Positions 44,765 through 51,826 of a stretch of DNA of 64,000 nucleotides are shown here, piece by piece. Below the pieces are notes generated by a model that was not told where the DNA came from, searched no databases, and saw only the letters and a list, made by a program, of their open reading frames with translations. Position numbers and translations under genes: made by a program. Source of the DNA: Candidatus Excrementavichristensenella intestinipullorum (GTDB lineage: Bacteria > Bacillota > Clostridia > Christensenellales > Aristaeellaceae); assembly GCA_018711685.1 (NCBI GenBank), contig DVHZ01000137.1:41912-105911 (forward strand), in the 5' to 3' direction. Every line of letters starts with the position of its first letter. The first letter of the stretch is position 1.

Positions 44765-45754
44765 GTGGAACGGCTGTATATCATCACCGGGTCCTGCGGC
44801 CACCTGGGCGGCGCCCTGGTGCGGCAGCTGAGCGCCCAGGGCGCGGCGGTGCGGGGCCTGCGGCTGCCCGGCGAGAAAGGGGTGGCTGCCCGAAGCGTCA
44901 CCTATGTGGAGGGGGACGTCACCGACCCGGCCAGCCTGAGGCCCCTGTTTCAGAACCTGGGGGACAGGCCGGTGGACGTAATCCACGCCGCCGGGATGGT
45001 GGATATCACCGGGGCGGACCTGCCCGCCCTGAGCCAGGTGAACGTGGGGGGCACCGCCAACGTGGTGCGGATGTGCGAGCAGGCCGGGGTGCGCCGCCTG
45101 CTGTACGTCAGCTCGGTCCACGCCCTGTCCGGCTGCGGCTCGGGCAAGCTGATCGGCGAGGAGCAGTGCTTCTCCCCCGCCGCCGTGGACGGGGGCTATG
45201 CCCGCAGCAAGGCGGCCGCTACCCAATTGGTGCTGGACGCCGCCGCCCGGGGCCTGGACGCGGTGGTGGTGCATCCCTCGGGAATGCTGGGGCCCTACGA
45301 CCGCTGCCGCAACCACCTGGTGCAGCTGGTGGGGGATTACCTGCAAAACCGCCTGCCCGCCTGCGTGAGAGGGGGCTACGACCTGGTGGACGTGCGGGAC
45401 GTGGCCCAGGGCTGCCTGGCCGCCCTGGACAAGGGGGCCAAGGGCCAGTGCTATATCCTGTCGGGCAAGTATTGGGAGATACGCCAGGTGCTGAACATGG
45501 TCCGGGATATTGCCGGCGGGCGCAAGCTGGTATGCCTGCCCCTGTGGTTGGCCCGGGCCATCCTGCCCGCCGTGGGCCTGGACGCCCGGCTGCGGGGCCG
45601 CCGCCCGCTGTATACCGGCTATTCCCTGCGCACCCTGGGCTGCGGCGACCACTTCTCCCACGCCAAGGCCACCTGGGCGCTGGGCTATACCGCCCGGGAG
45701 CTGTCCGTCACCCTGCGGGATACGGTTGCATGGCTGGAAAGCGCCGCCCTATAA
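44765..45754 (+). CDS. NAD(P)-dependent epimerase/dehydratase family (extended SDR) protein
   Basis: 329 residues if started at GTG 44765, which sits eight bases after GGAGG; an in-frame ATG at 44759 is only two bases after it. The Rossmann motif is LYIITGSCGHLGGALV (TGxxGxxG) and the catalytic YxxxK is YARSKAAA, preceded by YVSSVHALSG. It resembles 3-beta-hydroxysteroid dehydrogenase-like or sugar epimerase-like SDRs; the substrate is unknown. It is a single gene divergent from the TetR gene. Confidence 0.85.
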   Translation: MERLYIITGSCGHLGGALVRQLSAQGAAVRGLRLPGEKGVAARSVTYVEGDVTDPASLRPLFQNLGDRPVDVIHAAGMVDITGADLPALSQVNVGGTANVVRMCEQAGVRRLLYVSSVHALSGCGSGKLIGEEQCFSPAAVDGGYARSKAAATQLVLDAAARGLDAVVVHPSGMLGPYDRCRNHLVQLVGDYLQNRLPACVRGGYDLVDVRDVAQGCLAALDKGAKGQCYILSGKYWEIRQVLNMVRDIAGGRKLVCLPLWLARAILPAVGLDARLRGRRPLYTGYSLRTLGCGDHFSHAKATWALGYTARELSVTLRDTVAWLESAAL

Positions 45755-45819
45755 GGGACAGCGCCGGGCCGCTGGCCGCTTTCAGCCGGGCCGCGCCCCA
45801 TCCGCCCCCAGGGCGCAGG

Positions 45820-46365
45820 TCAGCTCAGCAGGGCGGTTTTTTGCGCGATCATCGCCTGAACTGCGCGCACCGTGTCCGGAATCGTCAGGCGGGTGGTATC
45901 TATCACATGGGCTTCGTACGCGCCCAAATCCTGAAATTGCCCCCACATGGCTTCCACCAGCTCCAGGTTGGTTTTTCTGTCCAGCTTGTCCCGATGAACG
46001 GCCCGCTCCAGGGTTTGCGCCTTACCGGCCCTCAAGACGATGTAATGGACCGGGCATCCCGCCCGGGCGGCGTCCATCCAGGGCCCGATGAACCAGGGCC
46101 CCACGATTCCATCCACGATGACGTCGTATCCGCCGCGGGCAAAGCGCAGCGCCGCCGCCAAAAACGCTTGGATCACCACCAAATTTTGTCCGTTGGATTC
46201 CGGCAAGTGAGGCGGAATGGCCCCCTTGCTGAGGGCATGGTAAAAATCGTCCGTGTGCATATGCACCGATCTTTCCATGCTGGATTCCCTGGCCAAGATG
46301 GCGCATATCGTGCTCTTTCCCGTCCCCGGCGCCCCCGTGACCACCACAATTCTTCCCGACTGCAC
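45820..46365 (-). CDS. P-loop NTPase/kinase-like protein of unknown substrate
   Basis: 181 residues from GTG 46365, with AAAGGAG six bases before it. Walker A is VVVTGAPGTGKSTICAIL. Later HMHTDDFYHALSKGAIPPHL, YDVIVDGIVGPWFIGPW and HYIVLRAGKAQTLERAVHR fit small-molecule kinases such as shikimate kinase- or chloramphenicol phosphotransferase-like AAA proteins. The DGIVGPW segment may hold the catalytic acid. A resistance or nucleoside kinase role cannot be read from sequence. Confidence 0.75.
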   Translation of the reverse strand: MQSGRIVVVTGAPGTGKSTICAILARESSMERSVHMHTDDFYHALSKGAIPPHLPESNGQNLVVIQAFLAAALRFARGGYDVIVDGIVGPWFIGPWMDAARAGCPVHYIVLRAGKAQTLERAVHRDKLDRKTNLELVEAMWGQFQDLGAYEAHVIDTTRLTIPDTVRAVQAMIAQKTALLS

Positions 46366-46496
46366 AGGCCTCTCTCCTTTCCCGCCGGCGGCCCTTCCCC
46401 CCGGCTCCGTCCATTTTACCACAACAGCGGGCGGAGGGAAACCGCCCGCCGCCTGGGATCAGCCTTTCGCCCGGCGGGACAGCGCGATATTTTAAC

Positions 46497-46526
46497 TTAC
46501 ATCCAATTCAAAAAACATGATAAAAT
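46497..46526 (+). promoter_or_regulatory. Promoter of the small paralogue-CarD operon
   Basis: TTACAT (46497-46502), 18-base spacer, TAAAAT (46521-46526), in an AT-rich patch. Confidence 0.55.
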
Positions 46527-46536
46527 GGCCTTGCAA

Positions 46537-46590
46537 CGAGTGGTTCCGGCGAACGTAAATCCGGTTGTCAGAACCCTCGCTTTCTTTTTT
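46537..46590 (+). promoter_or_regulatory. Terminator-like hairpin in the 5' leader, possible attenuator
   Basis: CGAG-T-GGTTC (46537-46546) pairs with GAACC-CTCG (46571-46579) with one bulged base. It is followed by CTTTCTTTTTT up to 46590 and then the ribosome site GAAAGGGGG. The T-run segment CTTTC can also pair with GAAAG of the ribosome site. The hairpin begins almost at the predicted transcript start. Confidence 0.5.
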
Positions 46591-46607
46591 GAAAGGGGGT
46601 GACGTCC

Positions 46608-46826
46608 TTGAAACGCATCCGAAGCGCATGCCTGAACATGACGGTGCTGTTCGACTGCCGCCAGGCCTACGATCAGTACATGGAGGGGCTGGCCCATAAG
46701 CGGATTCCCTGCCATGTGGTGAGCGAGCAGCCCCAGAAGGGGGGCGGTTGGCTGGTGTCCCTAAAAAAGCCCTACAATGGGTACGACTACGCCGGCTATT
46801 TTGAAGCCGCAAAGGAGCGATCTTGA
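46608..46826 (+). CDS. Small protein of unknown function, paralogue 1
   Basis: 72 residues if started at TTG 46608 (eight bases after AGGGGG); an in-frame GTG at 46599 lies inside the ribosome site. It reads RIRSACLNMTVLFDCRQAYDQYMEGL then SEQPQKGGGWLVSLKKPYNGYDYAGYF. The next protein shares the pattern SACL, DYxQY, P, EPQxGGGWLVxLKKxY, so they are tandem duplicates. I recognise no family. The stop overlaps the next ATG. Confidence 0.7.
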   Translation: MKRIRSACLNMTVLFDCRQAYDQYMEGLAHKRIPCHVVSEQPQKGGGWLVSLKKPYNGYDYAGYFEAAKERS

Positions 46827-47026
46827 TGATGCGTATCCAAAGCGCCTGCCTGGAGCAGACCATCTTCTTTGAAACCCAGGAGGACTACGAACAGTATAAG
46901 GCCCGCATGGAAAAGCGCCGGACGCCTTACCGCATCGAAAACCAAGAACCCCAGTCGGGAGGCGGATGGTTGGTGCGGCTGAAAAAGCGCTATACCCACT
47001 ATCCCGTGGGCGATTACCTGGCTTAG
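46826..47026 (+). CDS. Small protein of unknown function, paralogue 2
   Basis: 66 residues from ATG 46826, with AAAGGAG eight bases upstream. It reads MMRIQSACLEQTIFFETQEDYEQYKARMEKRRTPYRIENQEPQSGGGWLVRLKKRYTHYPVGDYLA in short motifs shared with paralogue 1 (SACL, QY, GGGWLV, LKK). The compact alpha/beta look and the adjacent CarD gene suggest a regulatory or nucleic-acid-linked role, but no function is known. Confidence 0.75.
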   Translation: MMRIQSACLEQTIFFETQEDYEQYKARMEKRRTPYRIENQEPQSGGGWLVRLKKRYTHYPVGDYLA

Positions 47027-47041
47027 GCGGGAGGTGGATTC

Positions 47042-47581
47042 ATGTTTCAGACCGGCCAGTATGTATCCTATGGGGACGACGGGGTGTGCCGGATAGACGG
47101 CATAGGTCCGCTGGCCATCTCCAGCCGGTACGCCGCCCCCAAAAACTATTATACCCTCACCCCCCTCTCCTATAAGGGCGCCATATACGCCCCGGTGGAC
47201 GAGGACGCGCCCATACGCCCCCTCATCGGAGCGGAGGAGGCCCGAGCCCTGCTGCTGCGGCTGCCCCACCTGACCGGCAGCGCCTGTTACGCCAGAGATA
47301 AGCGCCAACTCACGGAACACTATCGCCGCCAGCTGAAGGAGGGTACCTGCGAGGCCTTTGCCCGTACCGCCAAGGGTATCTACGAAAAATATCACACCCC
47401 GGGCCGGGCCCCGCACCTGCCCAACCAGGTGGAAATGCGCTACTTTAAACGGGCCGCCCAACTGCTGATCCAGGAATTGTCCGTGGCGCTGGACCAATCC
47501 CCGGACCATATCCAGGCCCGCATCGAGGCAATCTGCGGCATAGAGCCGGGTCAGGCCATTCCCCGGAGCAATCCAGCCTGA
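47042..47581 (+). CDS. CarD/CdnL family transcriptional regulator
   Basis: 179 residues. The N-terminal RNA polymerase-interacting domain reads MFQTGQYVSYGDDGVCRIDGIGPL and YYTLTPLSYKGAIYAPVDED, as in CarD/CdnL. The C-terminal helical part (RQLTEHYRRQLKEGTCEAFARTAKGIYEK) is DNA-binding in homologues. CarD-type proteins stabilise open promoter complexes, notably at rRNA promoters. GGGAGGTG precedes the ATG. It is likely co-transcribed with the two small paralogues. Confidence 0.9.
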   Translation: MFQTGQYVSYGDDGVCRIDGIGPLAISSRYAAPKNYYTLTPLSYKGAIYAPVDEDAPIRPLIGAEEARALLLRLPHLTGSACYARDKRQLTEHYRRQLKEGTCEAFARTAKGIYEKYHTPGRAPHLPNQVEMRYFKRAAQLLIQELSVALDQSPDHIQARIEAICGIEPGQAIPRSNPA

Positions 47582-47699
47582 TCCTAGACCCCAGGTCCAA
47601 CGCCTTTCCCATCCCGCCCTGGCAATGGAGCAGGGTTTGTGGTATACTGTAGGGCGAAGCCGGGGAACCATCTCCGGGAGAAAGGGGGGAGGGGCGGCC

Positions 47700-48653
47700 A
47701 TGGAGTTTTATCACAGGCCGGTGCTGCTGGAGGAATGCCTGGAAGGGCTGGCCCTGCGGCCCCAAGGCATCTATCTGGACGGCACGTTGGGAGGCGGCGG
47801 CCATTCGGCGGCCATCCTGGAAAGGCTGGGCCCTCAGGGCCGGCTGTACGGCATCGACCGGGACCCCCAAGCCCTCCAGGCCGCAGCCGCCCGCATCCAG
47901 GACCGCCGGTTTACCCCCATTCGGGGCAACTTCCATCACGCGAAACAGCTGCTGGCCCAGCATGGCGTGGCCGACTTGGACGGGGCGCTGCTGGACCTGG
48001 GCGTGTCCTCCCACCAGCTGGACGCCCGGGAACGGGGCTTCTCCTACCACGACGACGCGCCCCTGGACATGCGCATGGACCCGGATCAGCCCTTCAGCGC
48101 CCGGGACCTGGTGAATCAGTGGAGCCAGGAGGACATCGCCCGGGTGCTGCGGGACTACGGGGAAGAAAAATGGGCGGCGCAAATCGCCCGGGTGCTGTGC
48201 GACCGCCGCCAGAGCCATCCCATCCAGACCACCGCCCAATTGGTGGACATCGTAGACGCGGCCATCCCCAAAAAAGTGCGGGCCCGGGACGGCTCCCACC
48301 CGGCCCGGCGCACCTTCCAGGCGCTGCGCATCGCGGTGAACGACGAATTGGCCCCCTTGGAGCAGGCGCTGCGGGACCTGGCGGAGCTGCTGGTTCCCGG
48401 CGGGCGGCTGTGCGTCATCGCCTTTCACTCCCTGGAGGATCGGGTGGTCAAGAATACCTTCCGCAGCCTGGCGGACCCCTGTACCTGCCCCAAAAATTTG
48501 CCGGTATGCGTGTGCGGCAAAACGCCCACCGTCCGCCTGATTACCCGAAAGCCCATCACCGCCACGCCCCAGGAGCTGGCGGAAAACCCCCGGGCCCGCA
48601 GCGCCACCCTGCGGGTGCTGGAGAAATTGGAGGCCGGCCATGCCCATCCTTGA
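47700..48653 (+). CDS. rsmH: 16S rRNA (cytosine(1402)-N4)-methyltransferase RsmH
   Basis: 317 residues from ATG 47700. It starts EFYHRPVLLEECLEGLALRPQGIYLDGTLGGGGHSAAIL, with the SAM-binding GTLGGGGHS, and has DLGVSSHQLD and the C-terminal SLEDRVVKNTFR and VITRKPI-like RLITRKPITA. RsmH methylates C1402 in the ribosomal P site. It normally opens the cell-division (dcw) cluster with ftsL; here it is separate. A weak promoter may end in TATACT at 47643-47648. It overlaps tgt by 14 bases. Confidence 0.97.
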   Translation: MEFYHRPVLLEECLEGLALRPQGIYLDGTLGGGGHSAAILERLGPQGRLYGIDRDPQALQAAAARIQDRRFTPIRGNFHHAKQLLAQHGVADLDGALLDLGVSSHQLDARERGFSYHDDAPLDMRMDPDQPFSARDLVNQWSQEDIARVLRDYGEEKWAAQIARVLCDRRQSHPIQTTAQLVDIVDAAIPKKVRARDGSHPARRTFQALRIAVNDELAPLEQALRDLAELLVPGGRLCVIAFHSLEDRVVKNTFRSLADPCTCPKNLPVCVCGKTPTVRLITRKPITATPQELAENPRARSATLRVLEKLEAGHAHP

Positions 48654-49713
48654 GACCCGCCACGGCAGCGTGCCCCTGCCCGCCTTCTTTCCCGACGCCA
48701 CCTACGGCGCGGTGCGCGCCGCCGGCTTTGAGGACGTGGAAAACGCCGGGCTCACGGGCCTGGTGATGAACACCTACCACCTGTACAACCGCCCCGGCGC
48801 CCAGCTGATCAAGCGGCTGGGGGGCCTGCACGCCTTTACCGGCTATTCCGGCACGCTGCTCACCGATTCGGGGGGCTTTCAGCTGTACTCCCTGATCCGG
48901 GAGAACCCGGCCTACGGGGAAATCCGGGAAGGGGAGATCATCTTTCGCCCCGCCCAGGACGCCAAAAAGCTGATCTTCACCCCGGAAAAGTGCATCCAGG
49001 CCCAAATGCAGTACGGCTCGGACATCCTGATGTGCCTGGACGTGTGTACCCATCCCGACGACCCGCCCCAGGCCCAGCGCCGCAGCGTAGAGCTGACGGT
49101 CAAGTGGGCGGCCCGGTGCCGGGCCGAGTTCGATAAGCTCACTGCCCGGCTGGAAGACAAGCCCAAGCTGTTCGCCATCGTCCAGGGGGGCGCCGACGAG
49201 GCCCTGCGCCAGGAGTGCGGGCAGCGCCTGCAGCAAATCGGGTTTGACGGCTACGGGTTCGGCGGCTGGCCGCTGGACAGCCAAGGCAATTTCCGGCCGG
49301 AGATCCTCAACTGGGCCTGCCAGGCCATGCCCCCGGACCTGCCCCGGTACGCCATGGGGTTGGGAAGGCCGGAGGAGATTGTGGCCTGCGTGGACATGGG
49401 GTATAACCTGTTCGACTGCGTGATTCCCACCCGGGAAGCCCGGCATCAACGGCTGTACGTGTTCAATCCGGACGGCCAAACGCCGGAAGGGCTGCGGCGG
49501 GGCGGCTTTTATCACTTCCACTACGCCCTGGACGACCGCCACATCTGCGACCGGCGGCCGGTGGACGCAAACTGTTCCTGCATCCTCTGCCGCCGCTATT
49601 CCCGGGCCTACCTGCACCACCTGTTCAAGACCGGCGACGCCCAAGCCCAGCGCCTGGCCACCGCCCACAACCTTCGCTTTTTTGCCCGGCTCATGGAATT
49701 ATTACGAGCTTAG
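48640..49713 (+). CDS. tgt: tRNA-guanine transglycosylase homologue (Tgt) with atypical base pocket
   Basis: 357 residues. Core signature TDSGGFQLYSL (general-base Asp76), nucleophile Asp259 in FDCVIPTREAR, and the zinc site CSCILCRRYSRAYLHHL (Cys312, Cys314, Cys317) are present, so it looks catalytically competent. However the substrate-recognition loop, GGLSVGE or GGLAVGE in bacterial preQ1 enzymes, reads GGWPLDS at residues 208-214. Queuine-type enzymes also differ there. Whether it inserts preQ1, queuine or another deazapurine cannot be told. No queA or other queuosine gene is in the window. It is coupled to rsmH by overlap. Confidence 0.88.
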   Translation: MPILETRHGSVPLPAFFPDATYGAVRAAGFEDVENAGLTGLVMNTYHLYNRPGAQLIKRLGGLHAFTGYSGTLLTDSGGFQLYSLIRENPAYGEIREGEIIFRPAQDAKKLIFTPEKCIQAQMQYGSDILMCLDVCTHPDDPPQAQRRSVELTVKWAARCRAEFDKLTARLEDKPKLFAIVQGGADEALRQECGQRLQQIGFDGYGFGGWPLDSQGNFRPEILNWACQAMPPDLPRYAMGLGRPEEIVACVDMGYNLFDCVIPTREARHQRLYVFNPDGQTPEGLRRGGFYHFHYALDDRHICDRRPVDANCSCILCRRYSRAYLHHLFKTGDAQAQRLATAHNLRFFARLMELLRA

Positions 49714-49724
49714 CCTTTGCGCAA

Positions 49725-50380
49725 CAGCTTTGGGCGGAGCGACGGCTCCTTCCGCCCCCGCTCAAGGCCGTTGCCCCACCTACGCGCCAGCGAGGATGGC
49801 GGTTCCAAGGGGGGCCATCCCCCCTTGGCGGGGGTCCAGGGGCGAGGAGGCCCTGGCGGGGGCCCGGGGGCAGCGCCCCCGGCGCTGAGTCAACAGCCGC
49901 CCCATCGAATTCCCGAATTGCACCGCATCCTCGCTACCTCCGCTCTCCGGCATCCCGCTCCCCCGTACCCCCCGTCACCTGATTCCCCGCCCATAGGCTC
50001 CCCAAAATGGACGGACACAACAGCAGGACACAGAACGGGACAGCGGGAGCGAGGAGCCTATGGGCGGCAGTAACTCGGGGCGGAGCCACGAGCCGCAGCA
50101 ATGTGGCGGAGCCCACCTCCCGAATACGCTGAGCTCCCCCAATGCCGCCGCAAAGGGCGGCATTGGGGGACCGCCAGAACACCGCCTCCCCGATGACCCA
50201 CCGCCCCAAAAAGCAGGGATTGAACGATACGCCCCGCCTCCCACCACGGCGAAACCGGCGCTGCACCGGAGCACTCAAAGCTGCGCCTATCGCGTCAGGG
50301 GGTCCCGGGGGGCGGAGCCCCCCGGGCGCGAAGGAGGCCCGGCTTTGCCGGGCCTCCTTCGCCGGTTCCCGGCGATTTGA
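49725..50380 (-). repeat. Composite hairpin-rich repeat, copy B (inverted relative to copy A)
   Basis: Read on the minus strand it repeats the module order of copy A: a perfect 16-bp hairpin (50328-50362, loop TTT), CCCGGGGGGC hairpin, GGGACCCCCTGACGCG, then the CCAATGCCGCC hairpin, the GTGGGCTCCGCCACATTGCTGC block, the GCCCATAGGCTCC long-loop stem, GCCGGGGGC hairpin and ends CAACGGCCTTGAG at 49761. A short GGGCGGA/TCCxxCCGCCC hairpin lies at its left edge just after tgt. The blocks match copy A closely, with variable spacers between them. It fills the 681-base gap 49714-50394; no gene is seen there. Confidence 0.85.
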
Positions 50381-50394
50381 GTCATTCCCCAGGA

Positions 50395-50853
50395 TCAAAG
50401 GAGACATTTCTGGATATACGCCAGGGGAATACCCATTCGTTGGGCCACTTGCTCCGGGGTCATGCCGCTGTCGATAAATCGCTGGCATACCGCGTTCAGG
50501 TTTTCGCCGATTTCAATGACGTGCTTGTCCGGGTCGTAAAAGCGCACCACCCGTTGGCCCCAGCCATGCTCTTTGACAGGATGGACGTAGTCGATGTCCA
50601 ACAGGCTCAGCCGCTGAATAAAGCCGTCGAAATCGTCTTCCTCAAAATAGATTTCCCCATCGTTGCCGCCAAAAGAAACTTCATGGGCGCCGATAAATTC
50701 CTTCCAGCTCTCCAGCGCCTGCAGCGCCAGGCCGCCGGTCAACGTTTTATTGGCTCCAAAATCCACAATCACCTCGAGCCCCAGCGCCTTCTTATAAAAG
50801 GATACCGACTTATCCATATCCTTGACCACCAGCATAGGCGTTTGTAGTTTCAC
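50395..50853 (-). CDS. VOC family protein with C-terminal helical extension
   Basis: 152 residues, GTG start 50853 behind AAAGGAGGAAG. The VOC domain covers about 1-118 (LQTPMLVVKDMDKSVSFYKKALGLEVIVDFG to RVVRFYDPDKHVIEIGE, the last Glu being the usual metal position). The C-terminal tail (VCQRFIDSGMTPEQVAQRMGIPLAYIQKCL) looks like a small helix-turn-helix (Asp/Glu-rich, GMTPEQVAQRMG), as seen in some VOC proteins of Firmicutes. Substrate unknown. Single gene next to repeat copy B. Confidence 0.88.
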   Translation of the reverse strand: MKLQTPMLVVKDMDKSVSFYKKALGLEVIVDFGANKTLTGGLALQALESWKEFIGAHEVSFGGNDGEIYFEEDDFDGFIQRLSLLDIDYVHPVKEHGWGQRVVRFYDPDKHVIEIGENLNAVCQRFIDSGMTPEQVAQRMGIPLAYIQKCLL

Positions 50854-51001
50854 GGATCTTCCTCCTTTGATTTATGGATATACATGACTGGAGCGCCTCA
50901 TATCCGGGTCTTCTTCCTTGACTGTATAGCGCTTTGTCCGAAAGGATTCCCTCCACGAGAGCCGCTAACGTTAGCTGAAGAGCTGACTCCACAATGAACG
51001 G
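50854..51001. other. Gap between VOC gene and HAD hydrolase gene
   Basis: About 150 bases. Both flanking genes run leftward. No gene or clear terminator is seen; GCTCAACTCTTC-type words near 50965 are not convincing. Confidence 0.3.
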
Positions 51002-51826
51002 CTAGCTTCGATTGAAGATATAGCGGTACACCGCCTGGGCCACGCCGTCCTGGTCGTTGGAGCCGGTGACGGCCTTCGCCACCGCCTTGGTCTGGGCATA
51101 GGCGTTGGCCATAGCCACGCCCAGCCCGGCGTAGGAAAGCATGTCCAGGTCGTTGAGGCCGTCGCCGCAGGCCATGAGGGCTTCCCGGCTCTCCCCCAGG
51201 TGCTCCAGCAGCCGCTCCAGGCCGCTGGACTTGGTGACGCCCAGGGCGGTCAATTCCAGAAAGTAGCTTTCCGAGAGGAACACGTTGAGCTTGCCCTGAA
51301 AAAAGTGCTGGGCATACTGGGCGCAGGGGGCCAGCTTGTCCGGCTCGCCCACCATCATCAGCTTGGGGGTAGGCCAGGTAATCCGCCGGGCCATGGCGCC
51401 CTCATAGGCCACGGGCAGGCCGTTGTTGAACGCCTCCAGGCGCACGTACTTGTCCTGGGGACTGCTGCTGATGACGCCCTGACTGTCATAGCACAGCAGG
51501 GCCACCTGAAACCTGCGGGCGATGTCCTCCATCTGGGCGATGCTCTCCCCGGGAACCGCCGAGGTGAACACCGCCTGACCGGTGCGGCAGGACACCACCT
51601 GGCCCCCGTTGGCGGCCAGGATATACCCGTCCAGCCGGGCCAGATCCAGCTGATCGGCCAGGGGCTGAATGCCCATCACCGGCCGGCCGGAGGCCAAAAC
51701 GATGGTAACTCCAGCCAAGGCCGCCTCCTCTAAGGCCGCCTTGGTGACAGGGGTAATTTGCTTTTGGGAATTGGTGAGGGTGCCGTCCAGGTCCAGGGCC
51801 AGCACCCGGTAGGGCAGCCGGTTCAT
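51002..51826 (-). CDS. Cof-type HAD superfamily phosphatase
   Basis: 274 residues. HAD motif I is VLALDLDGTLTNSQKQI, motif II is LASGRP, and the late motif is ACGDGLNDLDMLSYAGLGVAMANA. The C2B cap is typical of Cof/YidA enzymes that dephosphorylate sugar phosphates or cofactors such as pyridoxal phosphate or FMN. The start overlaps the capD-type stop by one base, so expression is coupled. Confidence 0.93.
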   Translation of the reverse strand: MNRLPYRVLALDLDGTLTNSQKQITPVTKAALEEAALAGVTIVLASGRPVMGIQPLADQLDLARLDGYILAANGGQVVSCRTGQAVFTSAVPGESIAQMEDIARRFQVALLCYDSQGVISSSPQDKYVRLEAFNNGLPVAYEGAMARRITWPTPKLMMVGEPDKLAPCAQYAQHFFQGKLNVFLSESYFLELTALGVTKSSGLERLLEHLGESREALMACGDGLNDLDMLSYAGLGVAMANAYAQTKAVAKAVTGSNDQDGVAQAVYRYIFNRS

